From Actinoplanes sp. M2I2 (GTDB lineage: Bacteria > Actinomycetota > Actinomycetes > Mycobacteriales > Micromonosporaceae): a stretch of 64,000 nucleotides of DNA. This document shows, piece by piece, positions 57,093 through 64,000 of this stretch (position 1 is the first letter of the stretch; every line of letters starts with the position of its first letter). The translations under genes were made by a program, and so were the position numbers. A model generated the notes under the pieces. That model did not search any database, was not told the origin of the DNA, and saw nothing but the letters and a program-made list of their open reading frames with translations. Location of the stretch: the NCBI RefSeq assembly GCF_023544445.1, contig NZ_JALPVJ010000017.1, positions 124,001-188,000 of the forward strand, read 5' to 3'.

Positions 57093-59780
57093 TCAGGTGA
57101 CGGTATGCCCGGGCAGCGCGGCGCGCAGTTCGGCCCGGGAGGTGATGCCCAGCTTGGGGAAGATCCGGTGCAGATGGGAGCTGATCGTGCGGTGCGAGAG
57201 GTAGAGCCGCTCACCCACCTCCCGGTTGGTCAGGCCCTCGGCGGCCATCTGGGCGATCTGCAACTCCTGCGGGGTCAGCTGGTCACGGGCCTCGGCCGTA
57301 CGGCGTCGGCTGGTCTCCCCGGACGCGCGCAACTCGCCTCGCGCCCGGTCGCCCCACCGGATCAGGCCCAGCGCGTCGAACGTGTCGCGCGCCGCCCGCA
57401 GGTGCGCCCGCGACTCGGCCGCCCGCCGTTGCCGGCGCAGCCACTCGCCGAAGGCCAGCTGGGCCCGGGCCCGGTGCAACGGGTCGGAGCTCAGCGCCGC
57501 CTCGAACAGCGGTTGCGCCTGGTCGCCGTCGGCCAGCAGGGCGTCCGCGTACCGCAGGCCGGTGTGCAGGGCCGGTGAGGGCGTACGCCGGCCGATCGCC
57601 GCCAGATCGGCCGTCAGGCCGCGGACCTCATCGGCCCGCCCGCTGCGGACGGCCGCCTCGACCAGGTCGCCGAGGGCGTAGGAGCGGGTCGCCGGGTGAT
57701 GGGCCGGGTCGGCCGGATCGTGCATGCGGCGCAACTCGGTGAACGCGTCCTCGTGGCGGCCGTCGGTCAGCGCCGCCACCCCGCGGGCCAGTTGCACGGC
57801 GGACAGCACGGCGTGGGCGTCGCCCGGCAGAGCCACGCGCTCGGCCTCGGCGGCGTAGCGGTACGCGTCGTCCTGCTCGCCGCGCATCCCGGCCAGCAGA
57901 GCCTGGGTGGCCCGCGCGCTCGCGGCCACCATCGGCTGCGAGGTGTCCCGGGCCAGCCGGTACGCCTCGTCGGCGGCCGGGATGGCCATGCCGAGATCGG
58001 CCAGCCGGCCGCCGCACCAGGCCTGCAGGGTCAGCGCCCGGGCCAGCAACGCGAGCCGTCCCTGGACCCGCAGATCGTGCAGCGACGCGGTGAAGAACCC
58101 GACGGCCAGGTCGAAGGCCCCGATCGCCTGGGCGGCGTTGCCCAGCATCCGCGCGGCCCGGGCGTCGCCGGTCACGGCGTGCTGCCGCAACCGGTTCAGC
58201 ACCTCGCCGCCGTGCTCGACCGGCGACGCGTACGCGAGGATCACCAGCCGCCGGGGGTCGTCCGGATCCACCGGCACCCGGTCGGCGGCGGCGAGGACGC
58301 TGCGCCGGGCCTCGTCGCCCGACTCGGTCCACCAGCAGCGCAACGCCGCGCCGTGCAGAAGCTTCAGCGCCAGATCCGGGTCCTCGCCCGCGGCCTGCCC
58401 GGCGATCTGCGCCAGGGCCGCCGCCCGGGCCCGGCCGCGCACGCCGTCGTCGAAGCTGTTGCGGATCCACGCCGTCCGCCGGCTCTGCCGCTCCGGCAGC
58501 CCCACCCGGTCGGCCTCGTCCAGCAGCCGCACCACACTGTCGCGCCGGCCCAGCTCGAACGCCAGCTCGGCCGCCCGCAGCAGCCGCTCACCGCGCAGGA
58601 CGGGATCGCGGGTCAGCTCGGCCGAGCGTTCCATGGCGGCCGTCCCGGCGGCGATGCCGCCCCGGCGCTGAGCGCGGACCGCCGCCGCCTCCAGCTCGGC
58701 GGCGACGGCGTCGTCGGGCCCGGCCGCCGAGGCGGCCCGATGCCAGGCCCGGCGGTCGTCGTCCACCACGACGCGGGCCAGGGCGGCATGGACACGGTGC
58801 CGCCGGCCGATGGGGGACCGCTGATGAATCGCCGAACGCATCAACGGATGCCCGAAGCGAACCGACTCGGCGTCGGCCTCGACCAGCCGCGCGGCGATCG
58901 CGGGGGCCAGGTCGTCAGGGTCGAGCCGGTCGCCGGCGACGATGCCCGCCGCCTCGACGATCTCGGAGAGCGCGTCGCTGTCGTTGAGCGCGGCCACCAG
59001 CAGCAGCGTCCGGGTGGGCTCGGGCAGGCCGGCCGTCCGGGCCGCGAACGCGTGTTCCAGCCGCGTGGTCAACGGCAGCATCGCGCCCTGACCGCCGGCC
59101 TCGACGAGGGCGGGCAGTTCGACCAGCGCCAGCGGGTTGCCGGCCGCTTCGCGCAGCACCCGCTCGCGCACCTCCGGCCGCAGCCCCCGGTCGACGACGA
59201 GCTCGGCCTCGGCGCGCCCCAGCCGCGGCAGCGCCAATCCGGGCAGGCCGCTGCCGGTGAACGGACCGTCGAAGCCGTCGCGCAGCGCGGCCACCAGCAC
59301 GACCGGCTCGAAGTCCAGCCGCCGGGCCACGAACAGCAGCACCTCCGCGCTCGCCCGGTCCAGCCACTGCGCGTCCTCGACGACCAGCAGCACCGGCGCC
59401 TGCGCGGCGGCGTCGCCGAGCATGCTCAAGGTGGCCAGGGCGACCAGGAACAGCTCGGGCACCACATCGTCGCCGCGCCCGGTGGCGGCCAGAACGGCGG
59501 CACGCTGCGGAGCCGGCAACCGATCGACCGTGCCGGCGATGGGCCGCAGCAGCCGATCGAGCCCGGCGAAGGCGATCTGCGCCTCGCCCGGCACCCCGGT
59601 CGTGGTGAGAACTCGCATCTGCCTGCTCGCGGCCTGCCGGGACACCGCCGACAGCAACGCCGACTTGCCGATCCCGGCCTCACCGCTGACGACGGCCGCG
59701 CCGCCGCCCCCGTCCACCCGGTCGAGGAGCTCACCGAGAAAGCGCAGCTCATGCTCGCGACCGACCAGCACCCCCGCCAT
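57093..59780 (-). CDS. LuxR-family ATP-dependent regulator (LAL type)
   Basis: An 895-residue regulator. N-terminal AAA/STAND ATPase with Walker A GEAGIGKSAL (33-42) and Walker B-like VLLVVEDAQWLD (about 125). A long helical TPR-like middle and a C-terminal LuxR helix-turn-helix (LTPQELQIAQMAAEGLTNREVGERLYLSHRTISSHLHRIF, about 830-880) follow. These activators bind ATP and a ligand such as a sugar or signal molecule. ATG 59780 starts directly before the ATPase. It is paralogous to the truncated gene at 2-1069, and two hydrolase genes follow. Confidence 0.92.
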   Translation of the reverse strand: MAGVLVGREHELRFLGELLDRVDGGGGAAVVSGEAGIGKSALLSAVSRQAASRQMRVLTTTGVPGEAQIAFAGLDRLLRPIAGTVDRLPAPQRAAVLAATGRGDDVVPELFLVALATLSMLGDAAAQAPVLLVVEDAQWLDRASAEVLLFVARRLDFEPVVLVAALRDGFDGPFTGSGLPGLALPRLGRAEAELVVDRGLRPEVRERVLREAAGNPLALVELPALVEAGGQGAMLPLTTRLEHAFAARTAGLPEPTRTLLLVAALNDSDALSEIVEAAGIVAGDRLDPDDLAPAIAARLVEADAESVRFGHPLMRSAIHQRSPIGRRHRVHAALARVVVDDDRRAWHRAASAAGPDDAVAAELEAAAVRAQRRGGIAAGTAAMERSAELTRDPVLRGERLLRAAELAFELGRRDSVVRLLDEADRVGLPERQSRRTAWIRNSFDDGVRGRARAAALAQIAGQAAGEDPDLALKLLHGAALRCWWTESGDEARRSVLAAADRVPVDPDDPRRLVILAYASPVEHGGEVLNRLRQHAVTGDARAARMLGNAAQAIGAFDLAVGFFTASLHDLRVQGRLALLARALTLQAWCGGRLADLGMAIPAADEAYRLARDTSQPMVAASARATQALLAGMRGEQDDAYRYAAEAERVALPGDAHAVLSAVQLARGVAALTDGRHEDAFTELRRMHDPADPAHHPATRSYALGDLVEAAVRSGRADEVRGLTADLAAIGRRTPSPALHTGLRYADALLADGDQAQPLFEAALSSDPLHRARAQLAFGEWLRRQRRAAESRAHLRAARDTFDALGLIRWGDRARGELRASGETSRRRTAEARDQLTPQELQIAQMAAEGLTNREVGERLYLSHRTISSHLHRIFPKLGITSRAELRAALPGHTVT

Positions 59781-59833
59781 GATCCCATCATCGGGCACCC
59801 GGCCGGTCCCCGCGACCGGTGCGCCGGCCCCGG

Positions 59834-60220
59834 TCAGGCCAGCAACAGGCCGGCGACGAGGCCGAAAACGGTCAGCACGAGACCGAGGATCAACGCGGGA
59901 GTCCGCACCGGCCGGCCGGCCAGCAGTCCGGTGAGCCCGGCCAGCAGACTCACGATCACCGCCGACGCGGGCAGCGGCCGGGCCCAGTCCGGACCGCTCG
60001 ACGGGCAGACCATCTGCCCCGAGTCGCCGATGCAGCTGTTCGACAGCAGATGACTGGACTGGAACAGGGTGAAAACAGCAAGGATGAGCAGCAGGCCGAA
60101 GGCCGCGACGGCTCCGGCGACCGCGCCGCGACTGCCGTATCGGCCGCCGACGGATCCTCCGGGTCGTGGCCCGGCCACCCCCGGCTCGCGTTGGCCAGAA
60201 CGAATCCTTCCCGTGGTCAT
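59834..60220 (-). CDS. Hypothetical three-helix membrane protein
   Basis: A 128-residue protein, positively charged N-terminus, one helix (about 31-53), a Cys-containing outer loop (SNSCIGDSGQMVCPSSG), and two more helices (about 82-100 and 108-127). The two cysteines, 11 residues apart, could form a disulfide. Family unknown. It precedes the LuxR gene on the same strand by 53 bp. Confidence 0.62.
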   Translation of the reverse strand: MTTGRIRSGQREPGVAGPRPGGSVGGRYGSRGAVAGAVAAFGLLLILAVFTLFQSSHLLSNSCIGDSGQMVCPSSGPDWARPLPASAVIVSLLAGLTGLLAGRPVRTPALILGLVLTVFGLVAGLLLA

Positions 60221-60288
60221 GGCTCCCAGTGTGACCGCCGGCGACAACAGTCGTGCTCTCTTGCTGTCGCCTGGCAAGCTCGGGTCCC

Positions 60289-60867
60289 GTGATCGAGAAT
60301 TTCGTGAAGCCCTATCTGCGCCGCCAGCTCACGGTGACGCGGGAGGCACTGGTCTGGAAGCTCGACGGCCTGTCCGAGTACGACATCCGGCGTCCGCTGA
60401 CGGCGACCGGGACCAACCTCCTCGGCCTGGTGAAACACATGGGGACGTTGGAGGCCCGATATTTCGGTGAGGTCTTCGGCCGCCCGTCTCCGGAAACCCT
60501 GGGGCTATGGCAGGACGCGGACGGCAGTGACCTGTGGGTGGCCCCGGGCGAGACCCGCGAGCAGATCCTCGACTTCTATCGGCGCACCTGGGCGCATGCG
60601 GACGCGACGATCGACGGCCTTCCCCTTGACGCGCCCGGCCACGTGCCGTGGTGGTCGCGGTCCGAGGTCAAACTGTTCGCCATCATGGTCCATGTCCTTC
60701 AGGAAACCACCCGCCATGCCGGGCAAGCGGACATTCTGCGGGAGCAGCTCGACGGCCGGACCGGGGTGATGGCCGAGTACGAGGAGCAGATCGACGTGGC
60801 GGCGCGCGAGGCCTACCGGGCGATGGTCGAGCGAGCTGCCCGAGCGGCGGCCGGCCCGCAATCCTGA
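60289..60867 (+). CDS. DinB-family (DUF664) protein
   Basis: A 192-residue four-helix-bundle protein. Metal ligands of the DinB fold are recognisable: LLGLVKHMGTLEARYFGEV with His in helix 2, and VHVLQETTRHAGQADILREQLDG with a second His cluster. Actinobacterial members include mycothiol-dependent enzymes, so a mycothiol link is possible. GTG 60289 gives the standard N-terminus. A clear hairpin follows. Confidence 0.85.
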   Translation: MIENFVKPYLRRQLTVTREALVWKLDGLSEYDIRRPLTATGTNLLGLVKHMGTLEARYFGEVFGRPSPETLGLWQDADGSDLWVAPGETREQILDFYRRTWAHADATIDGLPLDAPGHVPWWSRSEVKLFAIMVHVLQETTRHAGQADILREQLDGRTGVMAEYEEQIDVAAREAYRAMVERAARAAAGPQS

Positions 60868-60877
60868 CGGCGGCCGA

Positions 60878-60899
60878 GCATCCGGCCACGCCCGGATGC
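60878..60899. terminator. Hairpin terminator after the DinB gene
   Basis: Perfect 8-bp stem GCATCCGG (60878-60885) with CCGGATGC (60892-60899), six-base loop, 11 bp after the stop codon. No T-run. Confidence 0.5.
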
Positions 60900-61005
60900 C
60901 GGCTGTCCGTGGTGGACCCAGGGGGATACGCGGGCGATTCGCACCCTCGCCCTCCCACCGGCCCCACTATGCTTCGGCCCTGGCCGCCGAACCTGGGAGA
61001 AGACC

Positions 61006-61551
61006 ATGAGCGATGTGAGCACCGGCAAGGTGGTCGTGAACAGGGCGATGTCGCTGGACGGGTTCATCGCCGGTCCGGACCACGCCATGGACTGGATCTT
61101 CGAGCACCTGACCGCGGTGACCTTCCCGGAGGTCATGGCGGCCACGGGGGCCATGCTCGTCGGCCGGGGCACGTACGAGGTGGGCAAGCGCATGGCCGGC
61201 CCGGACGCCGCCCCGTACGAGGGGGGAGCGCAGTTCGTCCTGACCCACGAGCCTCCCGCCGAGCCGGACCCGGCCGTCACGTTCCTCACCTGTGACGTCG
61301 AGGAAGCCGTGGCCACGGCCCGCAGCGCCGCGGGCGGCAAGAACCTGGAGATTCTCGGGGCCGACGTGGCGGCCCAGTGCCTGCAGCGCGGGCTCGTCGA
61401 CGAGATCCTGGTGTACGTTCTGCCGGTGCTGCTCGGCGACGGTGTCCGCTTCTCGCCCGCCGGCCTCGGCCGCATCGACCTGGAACCCTTCGCCAACCTC
61501 CAGTCGGGCGCCGTCACCCTGCTCCGCTTCCGCGTGCTCAAGAAGGCCTAG
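61006..61551 (+). CDS. Dihydrofolate-reductase-like (RibD C-terminal) protein
   Basis: A 181-residue RibD_C/DHFR-fold protein: VVNRAMSLDGFIAGPDHAMDWIFEHL at the start, AMLVGRGTYEVGKRM, then the NADPH-side segment KNLEILGADVAAQCLQRGLVDEILVYVLPVLLGDG. Ribosome site GGGAGAAG precedes the ATG. Such proteins reduce pteridine-like or other substrates; actual role unknown. Followed by a VOC gene 9 bp later and probably co-transcribed. Confidence 0.86.
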   Translation: MSDVSTGKVVVNRAMSLDGFIAGPDHAMDWIFEHLTAVTFPEVMAATGAMLVGRGTYEVGKRMAGPDAAPYEGGAQFVLTHEPPAEPDPAVTFLTCDVEEAVATARSAAGGKNLEILGADVAAQCLQRGLVDEILVYVLPVLLGDGVRFSPAGLGRIDLEPFANLQSGAVTLLRFRVLKKA

Positions 61552-61560
61552 CACCGCGGC

Positions 61561-62298
61561 ATGGCGACGCGGCTGGTTCAGATCAACATGAAGGCTCGGG
61601 ACGACTCCGCGCTGGGCGCCTTCTGGGCGGCCGCCCTCGGCTGGGAGCTCTCCAGCGAGGGCCCCGGCGTGACCAACCTCGAACCCGTGGGCTTCGTCTA
61701 CCCCGACCCGGCCGCTGTCTGCATCGACCTCGTGGTCTCTCCGGAACCCAAGACGGTGAAGAACCGGGTGCACGTCGACCTGGCCACCACGTCGGCGGCT
61801 CATCAGGCCGAGCTCGTCGCGCGCCTGAGGGAGCTGGGCGCGACCCCGGCCGATGTCGGTCAGGGCGATGTCAGTTGGGTGGTGCTGGCCGACCCCGAGG
61901 GCAACGAGTTCTGCGTGCTGGACTGGCACGACCAGGCCCAGGACACCGGCCCGATCGCCTCGGTCGTGGTCGACTGCGCGGACCCGCGCGTGATGGCCGG
62001 CTTCTGGGGCCAGGCCACGGACTGGACCGTGCTCAAGGTGACCGACGACAACGCGGTTCTGCGCTCGGCCCGGGGCGTCGGGCCTTACTTGCAGTTCCTC
62101 CGCACGCCCGACGCGAAGACCGGGTGGAACCGCGTCCACCTCGACGTCCGTCCCTACCCGGGCGACGACCCGCAGGCCGAGACGGCCCGGCTGCGGGCTC
62201 TCGGCGCCACCCCCGTCGATCTGGGGGCCGCCGACATCTCGTGGACGGTCCTGGCCGACCCCGAGGGCAACGAGTTCTGCCTGCTGGCGCCCGGCTGA
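61561..62298 (+). CDS. Two-domain VOC-family protein
   Basis: A 245-residue protein made of two tandem VOC/glyoxalase-like domains (about 1-120 and 130-245). Each ends with the same strand, ADPEGNEFC, indicating an internal duplication. The N-terminus, RLVQINMKARDDSALGAFWAAALGWE, is the usual first beta-alpha-beta. It sits 9 bp after the DHFR-like gene. It may bind a drug or act in small-molecule conversion. Confidence 0.85.
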   Translation: MATRLVQINMKARDDSALGAFWAAALGWELSSEGPGVTNLEPVGFVYPDPAAVCIDLVVSPEPKTVKNRVHVDLATTSAAHQAELVARLRELGATPADVGQGDVSWVVLADPEGNEFCVLDWHDQAQDTGPIASVVVDCADPRVMAGFWGQATDWTVLKVTDDNAVLRSARGVGPYLQFLRTPDAKTGWNRVHLDVRPYPGDDPQAETARLRALGATPVDLGAADISWTVLADPEGNEFCLLAPG

Positions 62299-62315
62299 CG
62301 TGACCTCGGCCGGGC

Positions 62316-62342
62316 GAGGTGGGCCGGCGGCCGGCCCACCTC
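62316..62342. terminator. Bidirectional hairpin terminator
   Basis: A 12-bp stem, GAGGTGGGCCGG with CCGGCCCACCTC, around a 3-base loop, in the 51-bp gap between the convergent VOC and lipoprotein genes. Confidence 0.7.
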
Positions 62343-62349
62343 ACCGGGC

Positions 62350-63288
62350 TTACTTGCCGAGGCTCAGCCCGGGCGCGTACGCCATGGGCAGGCTGCTCAG
62401 GTCGACCTTGGTGGCTCCCTCGGGGGCCGTGATCGGGGCGCCGCCGGTCACCTCGAGGCGGGCGGCGACGCGGCTGGTCGCGCCGTCGACGAACTGCAGG
62501 ACGTCGAGCTCCGCGGCGGTCAGCTTGCCGCCGTCGAGCCACAGGTCGAGCACGACCGGCTGGTCCTTGGGCGCCTTGGCCGGGAACTCGCCGGCCAGCG
62601 ACGGGCTCACGGCCGTGGCGAAGCGCTTGGCCTCCGCGTACGCCTTGGTGGTCGTGGACGTGACGATCAGGTGCTTGTCGTCGGCGCTGTCGCGGACGAC
62701 GTCGGCTCCCTCGAGCAGGTTGGTGGCGCTGGTGGTCAGCTCCTTGGCCGCCCGCTGCTGCTCGGCGTCGGGTGTCGCCGTGGCCGTGCCGGCCCGCTCG
62801 GCCAGCTGCTTGGCGTCGATCGTGACCCACTTGCCGGCGACGAGCGCGTCGAGGGCGGGCGCCCCGCCGCTGAGCTCCTTGATGTCGGCCGGCGTGGCCC
62901 CGAACTTCGCCGCCAGCTCCTTGACCGGCGCCTTGGCGTAGAGCGACCCGCCGACGAACCGGATCTCGGCGCCGGTCACGCCGTCGACGGTCACCGCCAG
63001 GCTCGAGGTGTCGTCGGCGTCGCCCGGGCCGCCCTTGTCGTACGCCATGGTCAGCGACGAGTTGAGGATCTGGGCGGCTTCCTTGGCGTCGGTGTCGGGC
63101 AGGTCGGCCGGGTTGCCGGTCAGCTTGAGGGTGAAGCCGGCCTGCTGGGCGTCGGCGAGCTGCTGAGCGGCGTTGCGCAGCTCGAGCTTGGGCTCCAGGG
63201 CCTGGATCTGCTGGGCGGCGCAGCCACCGAGCACGGTGAGGGTGGTGACACCGGCGAGAGCGCCGGCTGTGAAACGCTGAACGCGCAT
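62350..63288 (-). CDS. Lipoprotein (LppX/LprG-like candidate)
   Basis: A 312-residue lipoprotein with signal sequence (about 1-22) and lipobox TVLGGC, where Cys23 would be lipidated. The mature part is a large mixed alpha+beta domain with TLKLTGN-type first strand, VTGAEIRFVGGSLYAKAPVKELAAKFG and VVLDLWLDGGKLTAAEL near the end, as in LppX/LprAFG-type lipid or sigma-regulating carriers. This assignment is tentative. Convergent with the VOC gene across a hairpin. Confidence 0.75.
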   Translation of the reverse strand: MRVQRFTAGALAGVTTLTVLGGCAAQQIQALEPKLELRNAAQQLADAQQAGFTLKLTGNPADLPDTDAKEAAQILNSSLTMAYDKGGPGDADDTSSLAVTVDGVTGAEIRFVGGSLYAKAPVKELAAKFGATPADIKELSGGAPALDALVAGKWVTIDAKQLAERAGTATATPDAEQQRAAKELTTSATNLLEGADVVRDSADDKHLIVTSTTTKAYAEAKRFATAVSPSLAGEFPAKAPKDQPVVLDLWLDGGKLTAAELDVLQFVDGATSRVAARLEVTGGAPITAPEGATKVDLSSLPMAYAPGLSLGK

Positions 63289-63377
63289 GAATCCCCGTTT
63301 CGAGTTATCGACCCGCTCAGCGTAGGACCGCGGTTCAACAGGTTTACGGCCGAGCCAGGACGGACGAGGTGAGCACC

Positions 63378-63755
63378 ATGCCGGTGGGACGCCCGCACCA
63401 CCTGATCGTCGATTGCCCCGACCCGATGGCCGAGGCCCGCTTCTGGAGCGCGCTGCTGGGCCGGCCGGTCACCTACCGCGACGACGACTTCGTGGTGGTC
63501 GCCGAGGACGACACCACCTCCGGGATGGCGTTCCAGCGCGCCCCGGATCACCGGCCGCCGACGTGGCCCGACCCGGCCGTACCGCAGCAGATGCACCTCG
63601 ACGTCATGGTCGACGACCTGACGGTCGCGGCCGAGGCCGTCCGCGAGCTCGGCGCGACACCGCTGCCCGGTGATCACGTGTTCGCCGACCCGGCCGGCCA
63701 CCCGTTCTGCCTGATCCCGCGACCGGGATGGGCCCGGCCGGTCTCGCTGCCCTAG
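63378..63755 (+). CDS. VOC-family protein
   Basis: A 125-residue single VOC protein: RPHHLIVDCPDPMAEARFWSALLGRPVTYRDDDFVVV, MHLDVMVDDLTVAAEAVRELGA and final FADPAGHPFCLI. ATG 63378 follows GAGGTGA at good distance; GTG 63369 is also possible. Same family as the genes at 30761 and 61561. The TAG stop is part of the -10 box of the next gene. Confidence 0.85.
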   Translation: MPVGRPHHLIVDCPDPMAEARFWSALLGRPVTYRDDDFVVVAEDDTTSGMAFQRAPDHRPPTWPDPAVPQQMHLDVMVDDLTVAAEAVRELGATPLPGDHVFADPAGHPFCLIPRPGWARPVSLP

Positions 63756-63765
63756 GCTCCGCCCT

Positions 63766-64000
63766 GTGATCGAGGACAGCCGGGTGGCCGGGCCAGGCAG
63801 CAGCGGCGGGGATCTCGACGATGTGCTGCTCGCCGTGGAGAAGGCCGCCCCGGTCGACGCCGTGCAGGCGGTGACCCGCAGCATCGGGCAGAGCCTCGAC
63901 GCGTCCTGGGTGTCGTTCCTCGTGGCCGACATGAGCGGCCGTGCCCTGGTGTGCCTGGTTCACGTCCCGATCGACGCCCCGGCCGGCGGGCGCCGGCAGG
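63766..64000 (+). CDS. Start of a SpoIIE-type phosphatase or GAF sensor protein (cut by window edge)
   Basis: The first 78 codons read LDDVLLAVEKAAPVDAVQAV, TRSIGQSLDASWVSFLVADMSGRALVCLVHVP, the N-terminus of actinobacterial GAF-SpoIIE phosphatases. The frame is open to the end of the window. TAGGCT (63753-63758) lies seven bases before the GTG, implying a leaderless mRNA. The catalytic domain is outside the window, so the function is inferred from the N-terminal domain only. Confidence 0.7.
   Translation, partial: MIEDSRVAGPGSSGGDLDDVLLAVEKAAPVDAVQAVTRSIGQSLDASWVSFLVADMSGRALVCLVHVPIDAPAGGRRQ

Noticed and set aside
1..64000. CRISPR arrays, tRNA or rRNA genes, insertion sequences, prophage genes
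   Set aside because: No spaced direct repeats of suitable length, no recognisable tRNA arms, transposase or phage domain was seen by reading; short or degenerate examples could be missed without a search tool.

Overview
This window is high-GC actinobacterial chromosome. The family looks like Micromonosporaceae (Actinoplanes-like), but that is an inference. The evidence is strong G/C third-position bias, frequent GTG and TTG starts, many regulators (LuxR, TetR, PadR, MarR, two ECF sigma factors, two OmpR-type two-component systems, SpoIIE phosphatases, STAS proteins), a family 6 cellulase behind a CebR-type operator, and at least 17 genes with a TANNNT box 6-7 nt before the start codon (leaderless transcripts). 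I saw no rRNA, tRNA, CRISPR array, insertion sequence or phage gene. It reads as accessory/regulatory chromosome with small islands and several decayed genes.

Layout. 0-3.8 kb: 3' end of a LuxR regulator, a stump of an alpha/beta-hydrolase gene, an SDR reductase, and an ECF sigma factor with its membrane partner. 3.8-8.9 kb: an OmpR-type two-component system, an orphan LanC-like protein, a DUF4352-like protein, an ankyrin protein and a TetR. 9-13.4 kb: MMPL exporter, response regulator and histidine kinase in one operon, with an 11-bp inverted-repeat operator between TetR and MMPL. 13.4-22.4 kb: membrane protein, STAS protein, FAD amine oxidase, tandem duplicated S9 peptidases, GH6 cellulase, secreted beta-propeller. 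22.4-28.4 kb: small proteins, an ECF41-type sigma factor with an NDH-2-like oxidoreductase, and a PadR operon. 28.4-35.5 kb: Fic protein coupled to an internally duplicated protein, broken methyltransferase and DUF402 genes, VOC and DUF4287 proteins, a triple 13-bp repeat, PHP hydrolase, MarR.

35.6-45.7 kb: small hypothetical and membrane proteins, transglutaminase, nitrilase, GIY-YIG-like protein, a C-terminal gene fragment, DUF4253, and a GAF-SpoIIE phosphatase divergent from a STAS protein. 45.7-52.6 kb: a TPR-CHAT protease-like protein of 1,014 residues. It is divergent from a 148-residue protein and a 684-residue wHTH/beta-propeller-like protein, and is followed by a DUF6461 protein. This is the best candidate for an undescribed (conflict-type) system. 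52.6-64 kb: TetR/aldo-keto reductase pair with a doubled operator, DUF4262, TsaA/TrmO-like methyltransferase, two alpha/beta-hydrolases beside a full LuxR-ATPase (paralogue of the one at position 2), DinB, DHFR-like, VOC proteins, a lipoprotein, and the start of another SpoIIE-type protein.

How the genes work together: most units are a regulator with its target (TetR-MMPL-two-component, TetR-AKR, PadR-membrane protein, ECF-partner, ECF41-oxidoreductase, SpoIIE-STAS). All functions are read from motifs and context only; no database search was possible.
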